Notes: a model not told the origin generated them from the letters alone. A stretch of 64,000 nucleotides of DNA from an uncultured Bacilli bacterium (GCA_910584655.1 CAJUBJ010000002.1:1-64000); one strand, 5' to 3'. Positions 42,351 to 50,555 are shown, numbered from the stretch's first letter. Program-made: numbers and translations.

Positions 42351-42807
42351 TTTCTTTCTCCATTAAATTATTGATTACTTCCATTATAGTTTCTTCACTT
42401 GTAGCTCCAATGAAAGTTTTAACTATCTTCTCATCTTTTAAAATAACAATTGTAGGTGTTGCACTTACATCATATCTTTGGGCTAAGTTTTTAGTATCAC
42501 TATCACTTATATTAATCATTCCTACTTTTACTTTATCACCAAGTTTGGCAATTTTTATTATAGTTGGAACCATTGATGTACATGGTGGACACATATTCTC
42601 ATAGAAATCTAATACAACTATTTTATCAGTGTTTAACATTTCACTAGAAAAATTAGAATCGTTAATTCTTAATACTCCTATATCTACAGCTTCATCAACT
42701 AATTCTTCTTGATTACCAATACCTTTGTTATATATTACTGTTATAGCTATTAATAATATTATAAAAATAACTATTCCAGCTATTAAACCTATTTTTTTCT
42801 TATCCAT
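42340..42807 (-). CDS. membrane-anchored extracytoplasmic thioredoxin
   Basis: A 155-residue protein with an N-terminal membrane anchor (about 6-26) and a thioredoxin domain outside the cell. The active site is MCPPCTSM (CPPC) near residue 73, and the cis-Pro is in SATPTIV. Paired with CcdA, which would pass electrons from cytoplasmic thioredoxin across the membrane, it should reduce disulfides on the outer face. Ends overlapping the lipoprotein gene. Starts 10 bases after ccdA, so co-transcribed. Confidence 0.88.
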   Translation of the reverse strand: MDKKKIGLIAGIVIFIILLIAITVIYNKGIGNQEELVDEAVDIGVLRINDSNFSSEMLNTDKIVVLDFYENMCPPCTSMVPTIIKIAKLGDKVKVGMINISDSDTKNLAQRYDVSATPTIVILKDEKIVKTFIGATSEETIMEVINNLMEKENEE

Positions 42808-42816
42808 TTTTACCTC

Positions 42817-43470
42817 CTAATTTATTATTCCTATAATTCCGTTTACAATGTTCCATAAACCACTTAGAAGTAAAATTGCTCCCGCTATTTTATTTATGAC
42901 ATTGTAATTTTTCTTTATAAAGTCAAAAGTTGTTTTTAATTTTTCTAATAGGAACGTTGTCATTATAAATGGGATGGCAAGTCCCATAGAATATGTAAGC
43001 AATAAAAGTGCTCCTTTTAGTACACTTCCTGTTGTACTAGCTAGAATAAGAGCTGATGATAGGAATGCTCCAACACATGGTGTCCATGATAAAGAGAATA
43101 TCATTCCAAATAAAATTGATGTTATAAATGTTAAATCTTTTTTATCTTTTTTTATTCCTTTTATTTGATTTAAAAATTTAATAAAAATAAATCCCATATA
43201 ATTCAAACTTATTATAACTAAGAAAAGACCCAAAATTATATTTACATAATCCGCATATTTTGTAATGACTTTACCAAATGTTCCAGCAAATACTCCAAGT
43301 AGTATAAAAACAATACTAAAACCTGTTACAAAACCCAATGAATTAATTATAGATTTCTTTTCACTTTTACTTTCAGTTGCAAAGTATGAAATATATACTG
43401 GTATAATTGGTAATACACATGGTGATATAAAAGATGCAATTCCTTCAATAAACGTTATTAAAAACTCCAC
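42817..43470 (-). CDS. ccdA: CcdA-family thiol-disulfide transporter
   Basis: A 217-residue membrane protein with six segments. The paired redox cysteines are in ASFISPCVLPIIP and SLSWTPCVGAF, in the first and fourth segments, as in CcdA. I place the start at the GTG at 43470 (translated MEFLITFIEG), because AGGAGG lies 6 bases upstream and the family begins this way; the in-frame TTG/ATG further up gives an unlikely 9-residue extension. It carries reducing power from the cytoplasm to the membrane-anchored thioredoxin. Confidence 0.9.
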   Translation of the reverse strand: MEFLITFIEGIASFISPCVLPIIPVYISYFATESKSEKKSIINSLGFVTGFSIVFILLGVFAGTFGKVITKYADYVNIILGLFLVIISLNYMGFIFIKFLNQIKGIKKDKKDLTFITSILFGMIFSLSWTPCVGAFLSSALILASTTGSVLKGALLLLTYSMGLAIPFIMTTFLLEKLKTTFDFIKKNYNVINKIAGAILLLSGLWNIVNGIIGIIN

Positions 43471-43589
43471 AATACTCCTCCTATTATTCAAATGCACTTA
43501 TATAATTAAGCATTCTTCTAATCAATTGTAACATTTTATGTGATTAGTATCAATGAGTTATTATTCTATGATGATAATGTTAATAATAG

Positions 43590-43620
43590 AAAAGCAAATC
43601 TTTTTTATTAAGATTTGCTT
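43590..43620 (-). terminator. terminator of the 43.6-49 kb cassette
   Basis: AAGCAAATCT/AGATTTGCTT stem with a T-run on the minus strand, touching the stop of the last permease gene. Confidence 0.8.
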
Positions 43621-44389
43621 ACATAAAATATATTAAGACTGATGATAAAGTTAAGATACATAAAGGTATAACTATTATTAAGAAAATTTTATTAATATTT
43701 ATACTAATAATTTTTATTTTAGAATATCCTAAAGCATAGTATAAAAAGTTATTTTTCTTTTCATCTATAATTATGTTAGCAATAGTAATTATAGATAGAA
43801 TAACAAAAAGTAATATAGATATTTTTATAAATAAATCAGTTATCACTATAATATTCTTATAATCCATACTATCTATTTTATATTCTTCTATACCTACTTC
43901 TGTATGATATTTATCAGATAGATATTGGGCAGTTTTATTTTTATCAAACCAACTTTTTAAACTAATGAAATAGTAAAATTCCTCTTGACTATCTTTTAGT
44001 GAATTATAAAGATCTGGATTTTTTATAATATTTATATTTTTTACATGAGTATATTCGATTATATAGTTATTGATATTACAATTTAGATATTCTTCTGACT
44101 CATTTGTAAATATTGGCTTATGTTCTGTTATAAAAACATTGGTTAAATGGTTATTACAGTCAACATTTATTGCTTTATTATAGGATTTTATATTTTTTTC
44201 ATTTTCTAAATTAATATTATCTTTAGAAGACATGACTAAAAATGATTCTGGATATGCTTCATTACTTTTAATTATTAAATATTTTCTAGCTATTATAAGA
44301 AAAGAAAATACTATTCCTAATGATATAAATATCCATAAATATATTTTAGTTGTTTTTTTCTTAAAGAAACTTTTATATATTATATTCAT
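43619..44389 (-). CDS. short FtsX-like permease B, cassette B
   Basis: A 256-residue membrane protein: one segment near 17-34, an outer domain of about 140 residues and two segments (about 185-207 and 230-255). It follows the same plan as 13029-14171 and 11422-12258 (opening SFFKKKT; phrase FLYYALGYSKIKI as the FtsX-type loop) but has a smaller outer domain and ends one segment early. The start is 8 bases after the stop of the partner permease. It is probably the second half of an asymmetric permease pair with 44398-45612. Confidence 0.75.
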   Translation of the reverse strand: MNIIYKSFFKKKTTKIYLWIFISLGIVFSFLIIARKYLIIKSNEAYPESFLVMSSKDNINLENEKNIKSYNKAINVDCNNHLTNVFITEHKPIFTNESEEYLNCNINNYIIEYTHVKNINIIKNPDLYNSLKDSQEEFYYFISLKSWFDKNKTAQYLSDKYHTEVGIEEYKIDSMDYKNIIVITDLFIKISILLFVILSIITIANIIIDEKKNNFLYYALGYSKIKIISININKIFLIIVIPLCILTLSSVLIYFM

Positions 44390-44397
44390 ATATACCT

Positions 44398-45612
44398 CTA
44401 TTTTTCTAATAAATCTTGAATACTTAATTTAAGGATTTTATTTAGTTTTGATTTAATTATTTTTATTATGATAAAAATTAAAATAATAAGTAATAATATG
44501 ATAGAAATAAATGGTACATTTAAAATGTAATTACCATATGTTACTTCTGCTAATAATGTATATTTTAAGTAATTTAATATATTTAGATATAGTACAAAAG
44601 ATATTAAGCTACTAATTATAATTATTAATATATTTTCATTAATATTTATAGAAGTAATTGTTTTATCTTCATATCCAATAGATTTTAAAATACCAAAATT
44701 ATGTATTCTATTATTTATCTTTTTATTAATAAAACTATATAAAATAGAAATTGTTATAAGAATTACTATAATACCTGTAAATAATGGTATAAAAAATAAT
44801 ATTGCTATAAATCCTTCATCTAAGTAGATTACTTGTTCATATTCTATATTCATATCATCAAGTTTGGTTAATACTTCTTCTATATTTTTTTTGCTATCAA
44901 TTCTTATAATATAATTATCATACTCAGAATATGTAGTTTCTATTGTACCATCAGCATAATAAGAAACAAAACCTCCGCTGTATTTGCGTGCTATTTCATT
45001 AAATGTATTCATATTGACATGGCAAAAAGAAGAATCTTCCATAAATTTATTTTTGTATGTTCCTACAATAGTTAAAGTTATTTCTTTTTCATTTAGGTCT
45101 TCATTTTGAGATTTTACTTTAATTTCTTTATTTAAAATTTTCCCCCCTGATACGAATAATGACTTATATAATTTATCTTCGTAATAATGAGGATAAAAAG
45201 TGTCAGAGCATATAATTTCATATTTATTTTCTATGTTTCTACCTCTTTTTATTTTTACATCATATGCCTTAACTAAAGGTTTAACAAAAACTATGCCTGC
45301 CTCATTGTTTTTATCAAATTCTTTTACCTCAAAAGCATTTTCAGCAAGATATTTGCTGTTTCCAAAAAACTCTACATGTTCTATATTTTTTATTTCGTTT
45401 ACTTTAGTTTCTTGTTCATCTGTTGGATATAATCTGTATGTTCTACCAATTTCAGAAGAATATATTCCTTTTTGATTTTCAATGCTAAAACTTACAATTG
45501 TTAAACAACTAAAAAGAATTAAAAAGATGAATGCCATTGCACTTAATAAGATTATGTTTCTTTTTTCAAATATTCTGTCTTTTATAATGAAAAGTTGATC
45601 TTTATAATTCAT
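44398..45612 (-). CDS. FtsX-like ABC permease A1, cassette B
   Basis: A 404-residue permease with the MacB/LolC topology: a segment near 20-40, an outer domain of about 225 residues, and segments near 265-288, 320-345 and 365-388. FGILKSIGYEDKTI is the FtsX loop. Its last 138 residues are the same as those of 47823-49043 except at the extreme end, while the outer domains agree only in part; the change from identical to diverged is sharp, at LDEGFIA. It overlaps the ATPase gene by 11 bases. Confidence 0.86.
   Translation of the reverse strand: MNYKDQLFIIKDRIFEKRNIILLSAMAFIFLILFSCLTIVSFSIENQKGIYSSEIGRTYRLYPTDEQETKVNEIKNIEHVEFFGNSKYLAENAFEVKEFDKNNEAGIVFVKPLVKAYDVKIKRGRNIENKYEIICSDTFYPHYYEDKLYKSLFVSGGKILNKEIKVKSQNEDLNEKEITLTIVGTYKNKFMEDSSFCHVNMNTFNEIARKYSGGFVSYYADGTIETTYSEYDNYIIRIDSKKNIEEVLTKLDDMNIEYEQVIYLDEGFIAILFFIPLFTGIIVILITISILYSFINKKINNRIHNFGILKSIGYEDKTITSININENILIIIISSLISFVLYLNILNYLKYTLLAEVTYGNYILNVPFISIILLLIILIFIIIKIIKSKLNKILKLSIQDLLEK
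44401..44822 (-). repeat. identical permease segment, copy 1
   Basis: About 420 bases nearly identical by eye with 47829-48250 (offset about 3428). It covers the three C-terminal membrane segments only. Beyond it the genes diverge abruptly, which points to gene conversion or domain copying. Confidence 0.85.
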
Positions 45613-46282
45613 TATTTTCTACCAACTTTCCTTCTTTTAAATAAATTACTTCGTTGGCATAATTTTTTACTTCATTACTATGTGATACAACTATTATACA
45701 TTTTCCTTCTTTAGATAGTTCTTTTAAATATTCAAAGATAATTTTTTCATTTTTTTCATCTAAGTCACCTGTTGGTTCATCTGCTAAAATTATTGAAGGA
45801 TTATTGGCAAGAGCTCTAGCTATACATACTCTTTGTTTTTCGCCACCAGATAGTTCTTTAGGCAGATGATTTTTTCTGTCTAATAGATTCATTTTTTCTA
45901 ATAGTTTTTCTGCTTTTATCTCTCTATCCTTTTTTTCAATATTTTTATTTATTAGCATTGGTAAGATAATATTATCTTTAGCACTCATGTATTCGTCCAA
46001 ATAAAAATCTTGAAAAACGAAGCCAATTTCTTTCATTCTTATTTCTGAGGATTCTATATTATTCATTTTTTTTATGTTGTTGTTATTTAATAAAAGTTCT
46101 CCTTCATCAAAATTATCAATTAATCCCATAATTCTTATTAATGTTGATTTACCACTACCTGAATGTCCCATTATTGCATAAAATTTTCCTTTTTCAAATG
46201 ACAAATTAATATCTTTTAATGCTTCTATTTCTTCATTGTTTTTCTTATATGTTTTATTTATATTTTTTAATTCTATAATCAT
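45602..46282 (-). CDS. ABC transporter ATP-binding protein, cassette B
   Basis: A 226-residue LolD-like ATPase. Walker A GHSGSGKSTL, Q-loop FVFQDFYLDEYM, signature ELSGGEKQR, Walker B IILADEPTGDLD and switch His in VVSHSNE. It is similar throughout to the cassette A ATPases but with many substitutions, so the two cassettes separated earlier than the A1/A2 duplication. It must energise one or both of the permeases at 44398 and 47823. It starts 16 bases after the membrane-anchored protein gene. Confidence 0.92.
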   Translation of the reverse strand: MIIELKNINKTYKKNNEEIEALKDINLSFEKGKFYAIMGHSGSGKSTLIRIMGLIDNFDEGELLLNNNNIKKMNNIESSEIRMKEIGFVFQDFYLDEYMSAKDNIILPMLINKNIEKKDREIKAEKLLEKMNLLDRKNHLPKELSGGEKQRVCIARALANNPSIILADEPTGDLDEKNEKIIFEYLKELSKEGKCIIVVSHSNEVKNYANEVIYLKEGKLVENNEL

Positions 46283-46298
46283 ATTATTACTCCTATCT

Positions 46299-46928
46299 TT
46301 ATTTACTTAAATTAATTAATACCCATCTCGATTCTATTATTCTTGTATAAAATTGAGCTGTTGGTTCTCTATAACTATATTCATATTTATATGTACTTCC
46401 TACATTCCACTTTCCCTTTGGATTGTCACTTGCATATTTTTTTATTGTTCCTATAATTTCTGAAGGAAGGTTTAGGCTTTTCATATTTATTAAACATTCA
46501 TTATATAGTAAAAAGTCTTCATCATTTAATTCTCTATAAGATGTTGTTAGTGATTTTAATTCACCATTTTTACTATATATTAAATTAATATTTGATATTA
46601 CTTTATTTTTTTGTGTATCTACCACTATGTATATGGAAGGATACTCTTGTTTTTCGAATACAGTATAGGCCCTAACGATTTTTAAATTCTTAACATTTTT
46701 TTCTTCTAATGCTTTTTGATAATCTTCAACAAATCTATCACCATTTTTTAATATTATATTTGGTATTTCGCTTTCATCTAGTGCGTATTCATTTTCTATT
46801 TCGCGTAAATCATTTAATGCATCATATGGACTATATAAGTAGTTGTTAAATAGTTTAATTGCTAATATAGTTATTAAAATTAATATAAATAAGATTAAAT
46901 TAGCAATTAATAGTTTTTTTATTTTCAT
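46299..46928 (-). CDS. membrane-anchored protein of cassette B
   Basis: About 209 residues: one N-terminal membrane segment (about 7-27) and an outer domain of about 180. The domain begins LYSPYDALNDLREIENEY and ends RIIESRWVLINLSK; no Cys pair, no catalytic motif seen. Gene position, between the Cys-rich peptide and the ATPase, suggests a role in self-protection or in delivering the secreted protein to the transporter. The start is set at 46928; the GTG three codons upstream is possible. Unrecognised family. Confidence 0.65.
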   Translation of the reverse strand: MKIKKLLIANLILFILILITILAIKLFNNYLYSPYDALNDLREIENEYALDESEIPNIILKNGDRFVEDYQKALEEKNVKNLKIVRAYTVFEKQEYPSIYIVVDTQKNKVISNINLIYSKNGELKSLTTSYRELNDEDFLLYNECLINMKSLNLPSEIIGTIKKYASDNPKGKWNVGSTYKYEYSYREPTAQFYTRIIESRWVLINLSK

Positions 46929-46947
46929 ATCACTCACATCATTTCTA

Positions 46948-47235
46948 TTAACTATTCTTTCTTATCGGTTGACATTTTATCTTTTCTTCTCTACCTTTTT
47001 CATCATTGTAGTATGTACAGATACATTTACCTCCACCTTTTGGACATTTACATCCATATTCATGTGTACATTTGCTAAATGCACTTTGCCAGAAATATGA
47101 AGTTTCACCAAAATACTCATAGTCTATAACTTTATAAACAAATACTACTATTAAACAGAATAAAGCAGTTAATTGTAATGCGGCGATGATTTTTAGTAAA
47201 TTTATAATTATTATATTTGTTTTTTTCTCTTTCAT
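46948..47235 (-). CDS. small membrane protein with a Cys-rich tail
   Basis: A 95-residue protein: one membrane segment (about 10-38) followed by an outer or cytoplasmic tail with six cysteines in KCTHEYGCKCPKGGGKCICTYY and KCQPIRKNS. The CxC pairs and Gly/Lys-rich loop look like a metal site or a disulfide-knotted peptide. It sits between the secreted-protein gene and the membrane-anchored protein gene of cassette B. The ATG at 47235 is preferred over one three codons upstream. It has no relative in cassette A. Confidence 0.62.
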   Translation of the reverse strand: MKEKKTNIIIINLLKIIAALQLTALFCLIVVFVYKVIDYEYFGETSYFWQSAFSKCTHEYGCKCPKGGGKCICTYYNDEKGREEKIKCQPIRKNS

Positions 47236-47365
47236 TTTTATCATCTCTATCTTTTTTATTTAATTTATTTTATCATATATATTATTTAATTACGAACTGG
47301 TTATTGATTATTTTCTGGTAGGATAAACACATTATAAGTATCACTAAGTACCTATCTCGAAAATA

Positions 47366-47782
47366 TTAGTTGTTTGAAGTTACAGAAAGATATCCACTGA
47401 TAGAATTATATGAACCTCTTGTGTCTTTTTTTGTAAGTTCAATAAATCCTCTATACATTGTCTTTGAATTACTGCAATCCCATTCTGCGTAATCTTGAGT
47501 TTTATTATATGTTGATTTTCTTTGACGATTACCTACATTTGAATAACCAAATAAACTTTTTTTCTGAAGTTGGTATTCTAATTCTCCATCATAATATTGC
47601 ATTGAAAAAGTAGCATTTACATGTATCTTTCCTTTAAGTTCTGTATCAGAATATTCCATTACTGTATCTCCTACATATTCGAGTACATAATGATATGATG
47701 CAAATGCTTCTAAAGTAAACATAAATACTGATAATACTAGTGTTAATATTACAAATAATTTCTTTGATTCTCTTTTAAACAT
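47366..47782 (-). CDS. small Sec-secreted protein, cassette B (possible bacteriocin-like product)
   Basis: A 138-residue protein with a signal peptide (KKLFVILTLVLSVFMFTLEAFA, cut likely before SYHY). The mature part of about 110 residues is rich in Tyr, Ser, Thr and Asn with one Cys, and looks beta-stranded. It ends SISGYLSVTSNN. There is no clear sequence match to the cassette A secreted protein, but it holds the same place in a similar gene group. AAAGGATATAAAA precedes the ATG. It follows the permease gene by 40 bases. Could be an exported toxin, a surface protein or a transporter accessory. Confidence 0.68.
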   Translation of the reverse strand: MFKRESKKLFVILTLVLSVFMFTLEAFASYHYVLEYVGDTVMEYSDTELKGKIHVNATFSMQYYDGELEYQLQKKSLFGYSNVGNRQRKSTYNKTQDYAEWDCSNSKTMYRGFIELTKKDTRGSYNSISGYLSVTSNN

Positions 47783-47822
47783 ATTTTTATATCCTTTCTT
47801 TTTTGATTTTGTTTATTTTTTA

Positions 47823-49043
47823 CTACTCTTTTTCTAATAGTTCTTGAATACTTAATTTAAGGATTTTATTTAGTTTTGATTTAATTATTTTTATTATGAT
47901 AAAAATTAAAATAATAAGTAATAATATGATAGAAATAAATGGTACATTTAAAATGTAATTACCATATGTTACTTCTGCTAATAATGTATATTTTAAGTAA
48001 TTTAATATATTTAGATATAGTACAAAAGATATTAAGCTACTAATTATAATTATTAATATATTTTCATTAATATTTATAGAAGTAATTGTTTTATCTTCAT
48101 ATCCAATAGATTTTAAAATACCAAAATTATGTATTCTATTATTTATCTTTTTATTAATAAAACTATATAAAATAGAAATTGTTATAAGAATTACTATAAT
48201 ACCTGTAAATAATGGTATAAAAAATAACATTGCTATAAATCCTTCATCTAAATAAAAAGCTTGTTCATATTCTATGTTCATATTATCTAATGTAGTTAAT
48301 ACCTTTTCTATATTTGTCTTATTATCGATACGTAGAACATAATAATTTTCATATCCATAGTACTGAGCTTCTATAGTCCCATCAGCAAAATGAGATTCTC
48401 CCCTCCCACTATATTTAGAAGCTATATCATAAAATGTATCCATATTAACACGGCAATAAGTAGATTCTTCCATAAATTTATTTTTGTATGTTCCAACAAT
48501 AGTTAAAGTTATTTCTTTTTCATTCAGGTCTTCATTTTTAGATTTCACTTTGACCTCTTTATTTAAAAGTTTATTGCTCGAGATGAATAAAGACTTATCT
48601 AATCGATTATCATAATCATATGGATAAAATGTATCAGAACATATCATTTCATATTTATTTTCAATATTTCTTCCTTTTTTAATTTCAACATCATTTATCG
48701 TTGTTATAGGTTTTACAGAAATTGTTGATTCTGTACCATTTTTATCGAATTCTTCTATTCTAAAATGTGATTCAGCACGATATTTGCCACTGCCAAAAAA
48801 TTCAACGTGTTCTATATTTTTTATTTCGTTTACTTTTTTTTCTTGCTCATCGGTTGTGTATACTATGTATGTTCTGCCAATTTCAGAAGAATATATTTCT
48901 TTTTGATTTTCAATACTAAACTTTATAATAGTTAAGCAACTGAAAAGAATCATAAAAATAATAGTCATTATTATCAATAGAACTATATTTTTGGTTTCAA
49001 ACAATCTATCTTTTATAATAAAAAATTGATCTTTATACTTCAT
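47823..49043 (-). CDS. FtsX-like ABC permease A2, cassette B
   Basis: A 406-residue permease with the same topology as 44398-45612 and an identical membrane half, but a different outer domain (about 40-265). It is the first gene behind the third palindrome pair. A second copy of the permease in one operon, with a different outer face, suggests two related substrates for one shared ATPase, or homodimer versus heterodimer forms. Start by AGGTAGTATTC ahead of the ATG. Confidence 0.86.
   Translation of the reverse strand: MKYKDQFFIIKDRLFETKNIVLLIIMTIIFMILFSCLTIIKFSIENQKEIYSSEIGRTYIVYTTDEQEKKVNEIKNIEHVEFFGSGKYRAESHFRIEEFDKNGTESTISVKPITTINDVEIKKGRNIENKYEMICSDTFYPYDYDNRLDKSLFISSNKLLNKEVKVKSKNEDLNEKEITLTIVGTYKNKFMEESTYCRVNMDTFYDIASKYSGRGESHFADGTIEAQYYGYENYYVLRIDNKTNIEKVLTTLDNMNIEYEQAFYLDEGFIAMLFFIPLFTGIIVILITISILYSFINKKINNRIHNFGILKSIGYEDKTITSININENILIIIISSLISFVLYLNILNYLKYTLLAEVTYGNYILNVPFISIILLLIILIFIIIKIIKSKLNKILKLSIQELLEKE
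47829..48250 (-). repeat. identical permease segment, copy 2
   Basis: Partner of 44401-44822: same sequence over the three C-terminal membrane segments with only a few base differences near the two ends. Confidence 0.85.
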
Positions 49044-49076
49044 GAATACTACCTACTCTCAAACTTTATATATTTA

Positions 49077-49104
49077 TTTTAAATAATTTTTTTAAATTTT
49101 TACA
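49077..49104 (-). promoter_or_regulatory. predicted promoter of cassette B
   Basis: Minus-strand -35 TGTAAA (49099-49104), 16-base spacer, weak -10 TTAAAA (49077-49082). It lies in the same place relative to the palindromes as the promoters at 12.87 and 16.13 kb. The weak -10 suggests that activation is needed. Confidence 0.5.
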
Positions 49105-49124
49105 CCTCTTTTCGGGCGAATTTA

Positions 49125-49162
49125 GTAGAGTTTGACTCTACTTTGGTAGAGTTTGGCTCTAC
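49125..49162 (-). promoter_or_regulatory. tandem 17-bp palindromes (operator pair, copy 3)
   Basis: GTAGAG-N5-CTCTAC at 49125-49141 and 49146-49162, with the same 4-base gap and 20-base distance to the -35 box as copies 1 and 2. The flanking GGGCGAATTT is also kept, while the rest of the intergenic DNA is unrelated. That makes the palindromes and their phase the conserved functional part. It lies between a membrane-anchored XRE gene and cassette B. Confidence 0.75.
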
Positions 49163-49188
49163 TTTTGTATAAATACGTTGTTTTGCAT

Positions 49189-49217
49189 AAAAAAAGATAA
49201 CAAATATTGTTATCTTA
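49189..49217 (-). terminator. terminator after the XRE gene at 49219
   Basis: AGATAAC/GTTATCT stem with a T-run on the minus strand; it separates the XRE gene from the operator and cassette B. Confidence 0.7.
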
Positions 49218-49218
49218 A

Positions 49219-49947
49219 CTAATTTATTAAATTTAAGTTTACTTTTTCTAAAATAGTTACATCTGTTTCTAATGTATAACTTATTAATAAAGTTAGGTTA
49301 TCTTTTGTTATTGAAAAGGATTCATCTAATTTATGTATTTCTGCTGAAAATGAATTTAAAAGTTCACTTAGTTTGTAAAGTTTGTTATCTAAATCGGATG
49401 ATTCTACACTATTAGTATAAAATTCGTTATTATCGTTTTTTATAGTAATACTAATTTTTTTTACATAAACTTCATTTGTTGTCCCACGATTTGGTCCTTG
49501 ATAATCTAAGTTATTTAGAATAAAAATTTTACCTTTACTTGTATATATTATACTACCTGATACAGCATAGTCAGAATCAAATGATGTGAAGTTTGCTATA
49601 GAATATTTAGATTCTATTTGTTTTTTTGTAATTGTTATTAATATACCACTATATATTATTATAAATACTAAGAAAATTAAAAATAGAACTTTTTTATTTT
49701 TAATAATTTTATTTTTTCCTTGATTACTATCTAGGATTTCTTTTTTACAATTAAGTAAATCTGCTAGCTTTACTCCTAATATATTCGCTAAGTTGTTTAA
49801 TGTTTTTGTATCAGGTATACTAAGACCACGTTCCCATTTTGAAACTGATTTACCACTAACTCCTAATAAATCACCCAATTCATCTTGAGTAAGATTTTTC
49901 TCTTTTCGAAGTTTAGCTATTAAATTACCAATATGCTCTTTATTCAT
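49219..49947 (-). CDS. membrane-anchored XRE regulator next to cassette B
   Basis: About 242 residues starting MNKEHIGNLIAKLRKEK. HTH at about 5-60 (TQDELGDLLGVSGKSVSKWERGLS), one membrane segment (about 84-103) and an outer domain of about 135 residues with strand-like patterns. The ATG at 49947 has AGAGGTGAG upstream; the GTG three codons earlier is inside the same region. It is transcribed separately but its stop is only 57 bases from the operator. As the closest DNA-binding gene, it is the first candidate for the palindrome-binding protein, with the outer domain sensing the exported product. That link is inference. Confidence 0.82.
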   Translation of the reverse strand: MNKEHIGNLIAKLRKEKNLTQDELGDLLGVSGKSVSKWERGLSIPDTKTLNNLANILGVKLADLLNCKKEILDSNQGKNKIIKNKKVLFLIFLVFIIIYSGILITITKKQIESKYSIANFTSFDSDYAVSGSIIYTSKGKIFILNNLDYQGPNRGTTNEVYVKKISITIKNDNNEFYTNSVESSDLDNKLYKLSELLNSFSAEIHKLDESFSITKDNLTLLISYTLETDVTILEKVNLNLIN

Positions 49948-50023
49948 GTAACTCACCTCTACTTTTTAAATGTTAAATAAATAGTAACTATTTTTATTGT
50001 GTGAAAGTATTTAAGAAATTTTA

Positions 50024-50488
50024 TTAAAGCCAATCATAATTGATATGATGTGTTATTGTCTCATATTTTTCTTGCTTAATAAGTTCTTTTATTGTTTTAG
50101 GTCTTACATCTATATTATCAATATTTTCTATATCTACTATTTTAAATTTGTCCCATCCATCATCAAGTTCTTTAATTATATCAAAGCTTTCTATTTCAGC
50201 ATAATGTACTAATTCTAACATATGAAAATTATTTTCCGGCGAAATATTTTCTTCTACGGAGACCAATTTATATTCTAAATTAAGGCCTAGTTCTTCTTCT
50301 ATTTCTCTTTTTATGGCTTCGAATGAATTTTCTTTTATATTTAATCTTCCGCCAGGTAGTAAAAATGCTTCATGGTCTTTTATAGCTCTCATATTATTTA
50401 AAAGAACTTTCTTGTGTAATTTGTCTTTTATTATACATGAACTTCTTACGTTAAAGCTAATTCCATCTATTTCAAATTTTATATCCAT
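50024..50488 (-). CDS. Nudix hydrolase
   Basis: A 154-residue protein with a complete Nudix box: GGRLNIKENSFEAIKREIEEELGL near residue 47 (G x5 E x7 REUXEEXGU). The N-terminal part ISFNVRSSCIIKDKLHKKVLL is the typical first strand pair. It hydrolyses a nucleoside-diphosphate-linked or related compound; which one cannot be told. Single gene between a metal-efflux operon and cassette B. An AGGTATATAT site precedes the ATG. Confidence 0.9.
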   Translation of the reverse strand: MDIKFEIDGISFNVRSSCIIKDKLHKKVLLNNMRAIKDHEAFLLPGGRLNIKENSFEAIKREIEEELGLNLEYKLVSVEENISPENNFHMLELVHYAEIESFDIIKELDDGWDKFKIVDIENIDNIDVRPKTIKELIKQEKYETITHHINYDWL

Positions 50489-50525
50489 ATATATACCTCC
50501 AAAGTTTTTAATTTATTATAACACA

Positions 50526-50555
50526 AAAAGCGAATCTTTTATTTGATTCGCTTTT
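50526..50555 (-). terminator. terminator of the metal-efflux operon
   Basis: AAAGCGAATC/GATTCGCTTT stem with a T-run on the minus strand, 10 bases after the P-type ATPase stop. Confidence 0.8.
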
